Assembly: GCF_001411555.2 (NCBI RefSeq)
Contig: NC_049904.1
Location: 32,377,370-32,441,369, forward strand
Reading direction: 5' to 3'
DNA: 64,000 nucleotides
Origin: Juglans regia
Lineage: Eukaryota; Streptophyta; Magnoliopsida; Fagales; Juglandaceae
Below are positions 1 to 11,255 of this stretch, in pieces. The notes beneath the pieces were generated by a model, which had not been told where the DNA came from, did no database searches, and saw nothing but the letters and a program-made list of their open reading frames with translations. A program made the position numbers and the translations under genes. Each line of letters begins with the position of its first letter. Positions within the stretch are counted from its first letter, which is position 1.

Positions 1-325
1 TCATGATGGCGCCTCTCCACTCGCAATAACTATAATTTGGACTTTAGACTTATTCATGAATAATTTCCAGCTTATAATCGAGAAGAGAACCAACCAAGTC
101 TTTTGGACATGTTAATTTTGTAATGTATGGAGGGATCATTTTGTCAAAACTTAGATTTTATAGATGATTATAAATCAGACGATAGGGAGAGGGATTTCTG
201 TATTTTTTTCCCTTTCTTTTTCTAATATTCTTCGCCTATATTATTAGGTATTGAGACAGCAAAATAATTGACAAAACATTGTCAATTATTTATTGGACAC
301 AACTACTAAGATCCTATATGATAAT
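1..325. other. Intergenic, no gene seen
   Basis: AT-rich sequence with no coding signal, RNA gene or clear repeat that I can support. It ends at the target-site copy flanking the first MITE. Confidence 0.5.
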
Positions 326-857
326 GGGAAATGCTATATTTCCCGCTGGGAGCTCCCGCTGGAGATTAGTAGTATATTTTTTATGTATTTTTTTTAAAAT
401 TATTTTTTATATAGATTTTTTTAATTTTTTTAGAAAATAAAAAATATTCAGAATATTATTAAAAAATATTTTCTTAATTACGAAATAAAATAAAAAATCA
501 TAAAAAAATAATTTTTTATTTTACTTTATGATTAAGAAAGTATTTTTTAATGATTTTTTTTTTTTTACTTTCTAATTAAGGAAGTATTTTGAATGATGTT
601 CTAAATTTATTTTATTTTTTTAAAAATATTTTTTATAATTTTTTATTTTACTTCATGATTAAAAAAATATTTTTTAATATATATTTTTTTACTTTCTGAT
701 TAATAAAGTATTTTCTTAATGATGTTTTAAATTTATTTTATTTTTTAAAAATATTTTAAAATAATAAAATATCTATATAAAAAATTACTTAAATAAAACA
801 CATAAAATAACATTACACCCCAGTGGGAGCCCCCAGCAGCAACTGTAGCATTGCCCT
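326..857. mobile_element. hAT-like MITE, family A, copy 1
   Basis: A 532-bp non-coding element with inverted ends of about 40 bp. The left end reads GGGAAATGCTATA followed by CCGCTGGG and GCTCCCGCTGG; the right end is its imperfect reverse complement. The interior is extremely AT-rich and contains repeated blocks of the type ACTTTCTGATTAA(G)GAAGTATTTTTTAATGAT. Flanking 8-mers ATGATAAT (318-325) and ATCATAAT (858-865) match at 7 of 8 positions, fitting an 8-bp target duplication as made by hAT transposases. No transposase reading frame is present, so it would have been mobilised in trans. Other copies lie at 9748-10164 and 36886-37677. Confidence 0.75.
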
Positions 858-1306
858 ATCATAATTAGGCACATATGATAATTATTTAATTATCAATAAA
901 TGATCATGGAAATTAGCCAGCCAGTCAGTCAGTCAGTCAGTCGGTTATCGATCAACGTTCGTGAAAGAGAGCTATCTCCTTGCCTTGTCTGCCCAGGGCT
1001 AAGATGTAATATCCCTCTCATTTATTTCGACCAAAGAAATTAAAAATACGGTGGGCTTTATTTATTTTAAAAAGATTGTGCACAATTTACATATTTAAAA
1101 TATAAACTGTATTTACTATTTTCCTTAGACTATTTAATTTATCCTTACGTCACGTGAGTTACATGAACCACAACGTTAGGATATGATTGCGATAAAATTA
1201 AAAGTAAATAAAAAACAATTTTAGAATATGATGTAATGTATCAGATTAATTTTTTATTACTTTGATAAGATTTCTTTATAGATTAAATCTTTTTCTTAGA
1301 GGTATC
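858..1306. other. Intergenic, with a short CAGT microsatellite
   Basis: A (CAGT)n microsatellite lies near 917-942. The rest is AT-rich intergenic DNA without coding signal. Confidence 0.5.
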
Positions 1307-1997
1307 GCTTATTTTATACGTTGAATATTTTCAACAAATCACTGTATGCAATATGTTAATGTCGTGTTTTACATATTTTTGGGTTAGACTCCGACAACTT
1401 AGATCTTTAAAATTGAGTTTGCAAATAATATGGAAGAATGCAACAAGGGGCGGCCTTGAGACCGGAGAGTCTTTGGTGTCAAAATTAGTAAATTCTCTTA
1501 AAAGTTTGTAAATAAATAAAAGAATTTAGAGATCAGAGAGTTTTCTCATATTTGAAGCTTGCTATTTATACCATGGGTCTGGGAAGGTACAGATCGTGTT
1601 TGTTTTCACGAAGTTCGTGTCCTTCCTACTATTCATGTTGTCGTAGTCTTTAAATGCGGCATGGTTCTATGACGATACCATCAATGTAGTGTGTAGTTTG
1701 ATAGTGGTGTTATTAATACGGCGTAGTTTCCAAGCCTTACTTTATCCTTTATGAGCCGTAGATGTTCCCACATTGGCAAATCAAGGGTTCTCTGTATTTC
1801 TCGTTACATTTTATACGAGTTCTCAGATTCAGAATATGACTGAGCAATGTCAGACTGATTTGTCTTATCAATCACTTGATTTTTTTTCCCTGCTTGACAC
1901 CAAATTTCAAGCATTGTCCTGGTGATTGTGAAGTGGGAAAAATCTCCTTACACAATATTTAAGTTACGTTTGATTACAAAATTCAAACTGATCTATC
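1307..1997 (+). repeat. LTR-like repeat, tandem copy 1 (691 bp)
   Basis: First of two adjacent direct copies with a period of 691 bp. Both start CGCTTATTTTATACGTTGAA and end at GATTACAAAATTCAAACTGATCTATC. The unit contains a TATA-like TTGCTATTTATACC at about 1558-1571 and no long reading frame. A related antisense sequence at 38750-39420 and a fragment at 8497-8900 share blocks such as the GGCCTTGAGACCGGAGAGTC region and the GGTGTTATTAATACGGCGTAG region. This makes it a dispersed family, most like the LTR of a retrotransposon, although I could not find TG..CA ends or a primer-binding site. Confidence 0.65.
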
Positions 1998-2688
1998 GCT
2001 TATTTTATACGTTGAATATTTTCAACAAATCACTGTATGCAATATGTTAATGTCGTGTTTTGCACGTTTTTAGGTCAGATTTCGATAACTTAGATCTTTA
2101 AAATTAGGTCTGCAAAAGATATAGAAGAATGCAACTAGGGGCAGCCTTGAGACCGGAGAGTCTCTAGTACCAAAATTAATAAATTCTCTTAGAAGTTTGT
2201 AAATAAATGAAATAATTTAGAGATCAGAGAGTTTTCTCATATCTGAGACTTGCTATTTATACCATGGGTCTGGAAAGGTGTAGATCGTGTTTGTTTTCAC
2301 GAAGTTCATGCCCTTCCTACTATTCCTGTTGTCATAGTCTTTTAATGTGGCGTAATTCTGCGACGGTACCATCAATGTGGTGTGTAGCTCGGTAGTAATG
2401 TCATTAATGCGACGTAATTTTCAGGCCTTACTTTATCCTTTATAAGCTGTAGATGTTCCTATATTGGCAGATCAAGAGTTCTCTGCATTTCCCGCTACGT
2501 TCTATACGAGTTCTCAGGTTCAAAATATGACTGAGCGATGTCAGACTGATTTGTCCTATCAATCACTTGATTTTTTTTTCCTACTTGACACCTAATTTCA
2601 AACATTATCCTGGTGATTGTGAAGTGGGAAAAATCTCCTTACACAATATTTAAGTTACGTTTGATTACAAAATTCAAACTGATCTATC
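1998..2688 (+). repeat. LTR-like repeat, tandem copy 2 (691 bp)
   Basis: Second copy of the 691-bp unit, in direct contact with copy 1. It differs from it by scattered base changes (for example TTTTTGGGTTAGACTCC against TTTTTAGGTCAGATTTC) but has almost no net length change. The duplication is therefore not brand-new. The TATA-like motif is kept at about 2249-2262. Confidence 0.65.
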
Positions 2689-4760
2689 CTGCAGTCACTA
2701 TCTATATTCATTGCAGGACTATATTCATTGCAGGACGAAGTACAAAATACAAAATACAAAATTAGTTGAACCCCTCCAGTGGGAAAGATTTATTGAAGTC
2801 AAGCTTTCAATGGTGTCATGGTTTCCACTGCTTAATTGCATGTGCTGGACACTTTGAACTATATTCCGTTGGTGGAGCCTTATTACAACTCCCGTATCCC
2901 CCACTCACCTTGTTTTGTTTGTTTTCGAAGCAATGTTACTCTTAGCTCTCTATTTACATTTGTTGATCTGACACATTTTGAATCATATGTTTAATACTTG
3001 AGCCGGCTTTTGAACCGGACGTGGTGTAAAGTCATGTTTTACACGAGCTAATAAAAAAAATTGACCCATTATTTTTGCCATAAAAGAATGACTCGTTATT
3101 TTTTCCATAAATCTTTCAACACTTCATACCGAAATATCATGTGTGTTCAAGTTTGAGTTGCTGTAACCAATGATTAATATTATTATCGCCAACCTTCCAC
3201 TACAATACCTTTATATCAAATTTATGTTGGTCATAAATTTTCTAAATCAGATTATAGATTCCAATTTCATAAATTTATTTTTTTAAAGAAATTTAAAAAT
3301 AACCGAAAGGATGTTTATAGAAAAATATCAGAAGTAAAAATAGAGAAATAAAAGGAAAATTGGAATGCTTGGATAGCATAGCTACAACAAAAAGTTGTGG
3401 CTCATGTTGTCCAAGCTAATTAATTGAACGAAATTATAATAACGTCACTACAAGAAAAATGAGATTTACAATCTTTTTCAACTTAATATATATTTATAGG
3501 TGAGATTCACTATCTTTTTTTAATTTTTTATAAAAAGTAATAAACTCGTATTAACATCTAAACATATTTTAAATTAAATTTAAATGAACTTCACATAACT
3601 CTAATTATTATTTATAAAAAATTGAGTTTAGTTCAATATACAAACGCAGCCTAAAGTAATTCAACATATATAATAGTTAATTAAACATCTAGAACACATA
3701 AAATAATGAACCAAAATCTATTATAGATATAACGGACGTTATTTTAACAAGCACGCGCGTGTTCCAACCTGTTAGTACATACGTAGAAAAGAGGGCTCCT
3801 TGGGTTTGAATTTTCAAAACAAAATAATAAAAATAATAATATTATCATATCATTATTTGTGATAAAGAAATTAAGCTTAACTCATTAAAATCTTGACATC
3901 TCTTCTCGTTCAAGTTTTTGACTCATAAAATATATAATACCAAGTCGGCCTTTCTGACTAATTGAAAAAATTCAAATAACTGCATAAAATCTCAATAATA
4001 TCGATATACTTGTCCCAATCATTCATAAAAAAAAAGTAAAAAAAAAAAAAACAATTGACTAGTATTAATCACATTAATCACATGATACATGTAACATTCA
4101 ATTTTAAAATTTTACAAATTTGATTAAATTTTCTTGGTGGGGGTGTGGGTAGTTAGGCCAAAGAGTACGCAATAATGAAACCTAATAATATTTAATAGCC
4201 TCTCGTTGTAGTTAAAATTATGAATAATTCTTATCTTTAGTTATTATTCATTATTTCACACTCCAATATACTTTATGAAAAATACTCAACACCTTAAAAA
4301 TTATATATATATATATGTATCAAATTGTATGAAGTGTAGAATTGAATAATGGTCGACGTATAGCAAAATGCTAAAATTATATATGAGATTTTCTTATTTC
4401 AGATTGTGAAATAGCTGATGTTTTGGATGGTTTTTGTCGTCATCAATAATTATTTTTATTTACATTCATCTTAATAGAGTAAGGAATCTGAGAATACATT
4501 TATATATAATTTTTTAATTTTTTTTACAATTTATTTTAAATAATTAATAAAATTATGTCATCTTATTAAAAATAAATTTTAATATTATAAAATTACGTTC
4601 CATTTTATATATGCTGTAAATTAATTATAAAATAACTTGATTATCGAAATGGCAGATAACAAAGAAAAGAAAAACAAAATTAATGAAATTAATGATTGCG
4701 ACGTGTGCGGAATATCAAATTACAGAGAGAGCGAGAGAGAGAGAGGCTCGGCAGAGGGAA
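2689..4760. other. Intergenic DNA upstream of FAD2
   Basis: AT-rich, with no gene seen. It holds a 17-bp direct duplication (TATATTCATTGCAGGAC twice, about 2703-2736), an ACAAAAT triplet repeat near 2742-2763, and a short (AT)n near 4301-4316. The last few hundred bases should contain the distal FAD2 promoter. Confidence 0.45.
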
Positions 4761-4767
4761 ATTAGAA

Positions 4768-4780
4768 AGCTTTAAATACA
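4768..4780 (+). promoter_or_regulatory. Probable FAD2 TATA box
   Basis: The sequence AGCTTTAAATACA lies about 130 bp upstream of the leader donor site. It is followed by a GA-rich leader with a (GA)n run at 4851-4871, and another GA tract sits at 4727-4743. Placement fits a core promoter with a start site near 4800-4830; the exact start cannot be read from sequence. Confidence 0.45.
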
Positions 4781-4911
4781 GAGGCATCGTTGAAGGCCTA
4801 AAGACATTCCGGCTATTCCTATCCATCGGCCAGCGTTTCCGTTCACAGAGAGAGAGAGAGAGAGAGAGAGATTGATTAGTTTCGGGAGCTAGCTAGCTTC
4901 TCTATTTTCCG

Positions 4912-6681
4912 GTAAGTATTTTAATTTGTGCCTTTCCTAATGTTTATATATTAGTTTCTCTCTGGTTTGTTTCGTGCATGAATGTTCCCTCTCTCTGTTT
5001 CCTTTTTTGTTTTTTCTTGTTGTTGTTATACATATGATTCGATCCGTACGTGCTTTGTGATTGAATGTCGAAAATCGTGTGCCAATCGGAGCTTTTGGAA
5101 GTTTTCCTCTCGCCGTATATATGCTTTTGAATATTTTATTCTTAAAGATCTAGACGTACGTTGTAAAAGGTCAGTTTATTGTTCTTAATTTGTTTCCTTT
5201 GTCAACACCTGAACTAGCTTTTTCATTTTTTATCTTCCTTAAATTTGTACGTACATCCTGGTTCAAGAAATGCTCTTAGCTTGAGCTCAAGCAAAGAAAC
5301 TAATTGCGTGCATTATCGTATTCAAATTTGAGTCGTACGTTTTCATTTTTATCTAATTTTAAACCTCAGATTTATATTTTTAGCGGTTAATTTTTTCTTT
5401 TCTTTAATGCTTTGGATCCGAGAAATTAATCTGTCGATTAATTGCTTTTCTTCAATGGAGCTTGCTGTATTATAAAATCATCTGTGGGGGCCTTTTTTTT
5501 TTTTTTTTAATTATTTGCATGAAACGCGTCATCGTCGTTCTTACTTCTTCTTCGTCTCTTTCTTCCCTGCGAAATTTCTCTCGACCTATTATTTTCTAAA
5601 CATCTTTCTTTCAGCTCGTCCTTTTATTTATTCGGGTATTAAGGATGGACGTCGTTCATTTTTATCAAACACCGATTCTTCAGTCGTCCCGAAGTTACCG
5701 GAGTTGCAGATGTCCTTTCACTTTTACCAAACGAAATAAATTAAGCGAAGGAAAAAAAAACCTCGGATGTCCGGTCAACTTTAATGGGTGTGGACAAGGA
5801 TTTTTGGTTCTAAAACTGGCTTTTATTTATTTTTAATTTTGATTGTTGTAATGAGATGTTTGTTGTCACTCGCTCCCTTTTCATGTATTCACAAAAATAA
5901 GTACACATGTTTTTGTGAATACAATTGCTTACGTGCGTTTTTTAAATATAAGATAAAAAATTGAGGCAGTATTAATGCAATGAATTGAATGATAGTAAAT
6001 GGAAAGGGCGGACGACCGGATTAAGATTTTTTTTATAATTTATCGAATCAATTTTTTTATATAATTAAAAGAAATATAATATTATGGTCTATATTATTTA
6101 CACGTAGGATTTAATGTTTTGATTTTTAAGAAATCTATGGTAGTCATGTCTAAAGTTGGCCTGTAAAAATAAGGGATAGACCGGTGAGGTGTAAAAAAGA
6201 TAGCCGCCTTCGTATGAATCCCGTAATAAAAGCGTGGCTCTTGCTTGCACCTTGAATGCGGTACGTGCCACGTGGAGTGTTATCCACCTTCTGGCGTTCC
6301 AAGCACCCGCAAATAACGAATAGTCGCTTGACTCGCTTTTGGTACGTACATAGGGAAAACTGTTTTTTTATTTTTTCGGTCCACTTATTTATTTATTTAT
6401 TTATTTTTTTAAAAAAAAGGTAATACACGAAATTGCGACGTTCTTAAAGATTGTATTTAGTATTTACTATCATTCTGCACTTAGACATGTACTTTTTTTT
6501 AATTTATATTTTAATTTCATGAGCACTAATCAAAGAAAATACTTTTGTCCTAGTTTGGGGGCAATAACTTTTATATTGTCTCTCCTTGAGTTGTCTATTT
6601 ATCAATTGCTTTTGTAAAATCTTAGACCAATTAGCATTTCTTGTGTTAGATATATCACATGCCACTTCTCTTTGTTTGCAG
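4912..6681 (+). other. FAD2: FAD2 leader intron
   Basis: A 1770-bp intron in the 5' untranslated region. The donor is CCG|GTAAGT at 4911/4912. The acceptor is a T-rich tract ending TTTGCAG at 6681, 11 bases before the start codon at 6693. A single long leader intron directly before an uninterrupted coding exon is the known structure of plant FAD2 genes, where it often boosts expression. Small reading frames within it are not supported as genes. Confidence 0.8.
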
Positions 6682-6692
6682 GTTGAAGAACG

Positions 6693-7859
6693 ATGGGTGC
6701 CGGTGGTCGAATGACAGCTCTCCCGACTGCCAACAAGTCTGATCAATCCGACAGGCCGCTGAAGCGAGTTCCCCACACAAAGCCCCCATTTACACTGAGC
6801 CAGATAAAGAAAGCCATCCCACCTCATTGTTTCCAGCGTTCTGTATACCGCTCTTTCTCCTACGTTGTTTACGACCTCGCACTAGCCTCTCTCTTCCTCT
6901 ACATTGCCACCAATTACTTGATCCACCACCTTCCTCATCAACTTCTCTCATACCTGGCTTGGCCAATCTACTGGATTTCCCAAGGTTGTGTCCTCACTGG
7001 CCTCTGGGTCATAGCTCACGAGTGTGGCCACCATGCCTTCAGTGACTACCAATGGCTCGATGACTTGGTTGGCTTCATCCTCCACTCCGGTCTTCTTGTC
7101 CCTTACTTCTCCTGGAAGTACAGCCATGGCCGCCACCATTCTAATACAGGTTCCCTTGAGCGAGATGAAGTCTTTGTTCCGAAGAAAAAATCCAGCATCG
7201 GATGGTACTCCAAATACCTTAACAATCCACCAGGCCGAGTCCTCACACTTGCCATCACACTCATTCTCGGCTGGCCTCTGTACCTCACATTTAACGTTTC
7301 CGGCAGGCCCTATGATCAGTTTGCAAGCCACTACGACCCTTATGGCCCCATCTACTCGGATCGCCAGCGACTCCAGATATACATTTCTGATGCCGGTGTT
7401 CTTGCCGTCTTTTACGGGCTTTACCGCCTTGCCATGGCGAAGGGACTTGCTTGGGTTCTATGTATTTACGGAGGACCTTTGCTGGTCGTGAATGGGTTCT
7501 TGGTGCTGATCACGTTTTTGCAGCACACTCACCCTTCGTTGCCCCATTACGATTCCACCGAATGGGACTGGTTGAGAGGAGCTTTGTCAACAGTTGACAG
7601 GGATTATGGAATCTTGAACAAGATTTTCCACAACATCACAGATACGCATGTGGCGCACCACTTGTTCTCGACGATGCCGCATTATCATGCAATGGAGGCC
7701 ACGAAGGCAATAAAACCTATTTTGGGAGATTATTATCAGTTTGACGGGACACCAATTTATAAGGCAACGTGGAGGGAGGCAAAGGAGTGCATTTATGTTG
7801 AACCGGATGAAGGTGGCGCCCAGAGCAAAGGTGTCTTCTGGTACGCCAATAAGCTGTAG
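6693..7859 (+). CDS. FAD2: Delta-12 oleate desaturase (omega-6 desaturase, ER type)
   Basis: Encodes 388 residues in one exon; the family is usually about 383. FAD2 is an ER membrane enzyme that inserts the delta-12 double bond into oleate on phosphatidylcholine, giving linoleate. The start MGAGGRM and the stretch [21 protein letters not shown] are typical. The three histidine boxes that hold the di-iron centre are HECGHH (109-114), HGRHH (145-149) and HVAHH (319-323). Hydrophobic segments lie around 60-80, 85-107, 122-140, 182-200 and 250-277. The C-terminus YANKL fits the aromatic ER-retention signal of the family. The second box normally reads HRRHH; here its second residue is Gly, but all catalytic His are kept. 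The reading frame is intact. Orthology to one specific FAD2 paralogue cannot be settled without a tree. Confidence 0.97.
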   Translation: MGAGGRMTALPTANKSDQSDRPLKRVPHTKPPFTLSQIKKAIPPHCFQRSVYRSFSYVVYDLALASLFLYIATNYLIHHLPHQLLSYLAWPIYWISQGCVLTGLWVIAHECGHHAFSDYQWLDDLVGFILHSGLLVPYFSWKYSHGRHHSNTGSLERDEVFVPKKKSSIGWYSKYLNNPPGRVLTLAITLILGWPLYLTFNVSGRPYDQFASHYDPYGPIYSDRQRLQIYISDAGVLAVFYGLYRLAMAKGLAWVLCIYGGPLLVVNGFLVLITFLQHTHPSLPHYDSTEWDWLRGALSTVDRDYGILNKIFHNITDTHVAHHLFSTMPHYHAMEATKAIKPILGDYYQFDGTPIYKATWREAKECIYVEPDEGGAQSKGVFWYANKL

Positions 7860-8490
7860 TAGTACTGCTCGATCATTGGAACTCATGCCTACTATATATT
7901 AGCTTAATTTCCTTTATAGGTATAATCCAAGTTGTAATATGCTTACTGCGAATTAGATCTGTTGTCGGCCTGCGTACGTACGTACCTCATCATGGTCGAA
8001 ACAAAGACAAGATATGCCTGTTTACGTTCTGATCCTGATCTCATAAATAATATTGTTTCTTGAATAATGAGAAGAAAGCAATATTTAAGCACATCTATTT
8101 GTAACCTAGCTATTTGGAACATCTTGAGACTTGATATGATATGTGAATCGTCATGGCTTGAGAATTAATTCAGAACATTTACCTTTTGAAGCGTATATGC
8201 TCGTGGGCGCTCTCCCATGATCTCCTATCTCCATCACTAGAACCAACAATTAGACGGCCTCCACTTTGAGAAGGGTTCTGATATTCTCTTTTTTCCCCGC
8301 CCCCTCCTTCTTCCCCTTCTATTTCCTTTTCCTCCAGTATGCATAGATTTTTTATCTACAAAAATGATATTTACGATTACGGAGTGTGTAAATACTATGT
8401 ATTCCTTTTGAAAAAATAAATAAATATGAAACTCATTTTAAAAAATTAGTTTTTTTAATAATGAATCATACTCTTTTTTAAAAAGAGTAG
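7860..8490. other. FAD2 3' region and intergenic DNA
   Basis: Contains the FAD2 3' untranslated sequence and AT-rich DNA. No further gene is visible. Confidence 0.5.
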
Positions 8491-8496
8491 GCGACA

Positions 8497-8903
8497 TTGT
8501 TCCTCTTGTCAAAATCATTTAATGTGACGTACCTCTACGACAATGTCATTGATGTGACATGTAGCTTGAATAGTGGTGCTATTAATGCAGCGTGGTTTTT
8601 TGATTTGACTTACCATGCTGGCGTCCTTGGTGGTCTTGTTAGATCTCTAGAGGCAACTCGACGTGGAGATCTAACAAGTCTGTCGATGTCTCCTTGTCGG
8701 AAGATCGAGGATCCCATTTACTTCCCATTTGTTACGCCGACAAGTACTTAAGGGCTGGATGCTATTCGAGGGGTCTCCAGGACGTCGAGTCTCATCTCCC
8801 TGCAGTACGCTCTCTTATGGAGGTTGCGTCCAAGGGGCTACCCGTGGGTTGGGCTGAAGAGTCTATTCGTTTTGGATTGAGCCTTCGTTTCTCATTCCCT
8901 TAG
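8497..8903 (+). repeat. LTR-like repeat fragment
   Basis: Short open frames here are not genes. The sequence around 8505-8640 matches the layout of the 691-bp repeat: blocks equivalent to 'AATGTGACG..CTACGACAATGTCATTGATGTG' and 'GTGGTGCTATTAATGCAGCGTGG' appear in the same order. It continues with GC-richer sequence of LTR character (AAGTACTTAAGGGCTGGATG). It is probably a truncated member of the family at 1307-2688 and 38750-39420. Confidence 0.5.
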
Positions 8904-9739
8904 AATATTGGTAGTGGCTTCTCTATCTTCATCTTCATCTTTAAATTTAAAGAATACGTCTTTAAATTCATCTATATTGGCTTATACATCTCTAAATTTT
9001 TGCATAGCTATAAATAGCGCTTCTTCAAATTTGAATAATCACTGTTCACTCTTCAAATATTATTTTACTATTTTGTTCTCTCTCCTACTTATTAAAATCA
9101 ACTTTGTAGAATTTATATTAAGATAATTTTGATACATAAAATTTGTATTAAGTTGATAATACAAAGTGGATGTTAAATGTAAAATATATATAAAAAAATA
9201 ATTTTAAGAAATAAATAAAAAATAATAATAATTTATTATTATTTGATTCAAATATGCATAAATCAATATGAAAGTTTTTTTTATATGTAAAATTATTCTT
9301 AAATATATGTAGATGCATAAACCATTACCAATATTCTTGTGAGCGCTTCTCAAGCCCATTAAGATATAGGGAGGAAAATATGTATTAAAAAAAAAAAAAA
9401 ACGCCATCGAAATGTTCTTCTGGTGATAGCCGACTAATTAAATGGCCTGCCCTGCTAGCTGACCACTCCAGGTAACGGACGTTTTAGGCCTACTGAACCG
9501 AGGTCAGAGGGTCATGACAAGCTGGCCTGCATATTCTTTGTGTGTTGTAGGCTTTCTTTGTATAGAAACCTGGCCTAGTCCAGTCAAGTGGCCCTTATAA
9601 TACATTAAAATCCAATCGTTCGAAGCTGCTATTCTGTTATCATTTATCAAGACTGCCTTGTTATTCTTTTTAAGTTGTCCACGCAATAATAAATGGTATC
9701 AGCACAACAATACCGTTCCTCATGTCCTCATGAGGGGGA
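8904..9739. other. Intergenic, no gene seen
   Basis: AT-rich with simple A/T tracts. The open frames here are short and low-complexity and do not resemble known proteins. Confidence 0.45.
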
Positions 9740-9747
9740 TTATATGA

Positions 9748-10164
9748 AGAATAATGTTAAGAGTTCTCGTTGGGGCTCCTGTTGGAGCTTTAATATATGT
9801 TTTTTATATATATTTTTTTTAAATTATTTTTTATATAGATTTTTTTAACAAATTTAAATATTTTTAAAAAATAAAAAAAGTTCAGAATATTATTAAAAAA
9901 TATCTTTTTAATCATGAAATAAAATAAAAAATTATATTTTATGATTTTTTATTTTACTTCGTGATTAAGGAAGTATTTTTTAATAATTTTTTTTTACTTT
10001 TTAATTAAAGAAGTGTTTTTAATGATGTTCTAAATTTATTTTATTTTTTAAAAATATTTATAAAAGTATTAAAAAAATCTATATAAAAAATTACTTAAAA
10101 AAACACATAAAAATACATACTATAGCTCCAATGGGAGCCCCTAGCGAGAGCTGTAGCATCGTCC
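9748..10164. mobile_element. hAT-like MITE, family A, copy 2
   Basis: A 417-bp element with degenerate inverted ends: GTTGGGGCTCCTGTTGGAGC at the left, and GCTCCAATGGGAGCCCCTAG with CTGTAGCATCG at the right. It is flanked by a perfect 8-bp direct repeat TTATATGA (9740-9747 and 10165-10172). It shares the AT-rich interior with family A copies elsewhere, including AAGGAAGTATTTTTTAAT. Non-coding. Confidence 0.75.
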
Positions 10165-10310
10165 TTATATGAAAAGCACATCACTGGTCCTATTGAAGAC
10201 ATTAGGGATTTTGAAGGAGGTAGATTTTCATACTCGGTTTTTTTTTAAAAAGACTAATAATAGCTAGGTGTTCTCCTGATTTAATATCAAACATCAATTA
10301 GTGATTAGTA

Positions 10311-10872
10311 TTGTTCATCTAGGTTCCAACCCAAGAACCCAGGTTTCAAAACTTGTCTGAAATCCAGATTAGGTGAGCCCATGTCAAACCCAAGGCGGAA
10401 TCGGATTGAAACCGATTTTTAAAAACCCAGAACTTGAGATTCGGGTTGCACCTGGTTTTCGGTTTTTTTTTTTTTAATCAAAGCCTACATTTTATATATA
10501 TTTTTTCATGAAAAAAAATGTTGATATAACATTCAAACTCTATTTATTTAATTTTTTAAATCAAAACCTAAATGTTCATTGACCACCAATAAAAAACCAC
10601 ATAGAGAATAGAGTAAATAAAAACATAAAATTGATGATTCATTGGACATAATATGCATTTTTCATTTGAATTTCTGTCCATTTAGTTGCTAGAAATAAAC
10701 AAAAAAAGAAAATCAAACCATTCAAACAAAAAAAAAAACAAGATTATAGGTTTATAACTGTACTTAGATTGGGTGTACTCAGATTTATTCCAGGCTGGAA
10801 CCCACAACTGAAACCTGATTGTCCGGGTTCCAAATCGGGCCGGGAAAAAATCCAGGCTGGATGAACAGGTCT
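10311..10872. mobile_element. Probable MITE with GTTCATC ends
   Basis: The left end TTGTTCATCTAGGTTCCA and the right end (reverse complement CTGTTCATCCAGCCTGGA) form imperfect inverted repeats. The ATTAGT motif occurs on both sides and may be part of the target duplication. The interior has repeated GGGTTCC/CCGGGTT-like motifs and A/T tracts. It is non-coding, and ends are approximate. Confidence 0.5.
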
Positions 10873-10879
10873 ATTAGTG

Positions 10880-11218
10880 ACAAAAAATGATGGAGTGTCA
10901 AGGTTTAGTTGATAGACCAAATGACAATTGGTGGTTGCAAGCATCCAAACTTGTCAAAATCAGATCATTTTAAAAACATGTTATACAATTCTTGATCCAA
11001 CTTGTGTGATTTTAAATAATTAGTGCCTACTTATTTGCTTTCACCTAATACCACAAGGTTTAAATAAGTATTTAAGAAACTCAATTTGACTAATTAAAGA
11101 TATCATTGACATATATATAGACTATTACGTGGATAATGAACCTCTTAACTATCCTCTACTATATTTTAGAGTACTCATGTATAGTTGCTGCTTCCTTATG
11201 CAGGGATTTCTTTAGAAC

Positions 11219-11255
<37 letters not shown>

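Noticed and set aside
6948..7331. Long open frames antisense to or out of frame with FAD2
   Set aside because: Shadows of the FAD2 coding sequence.
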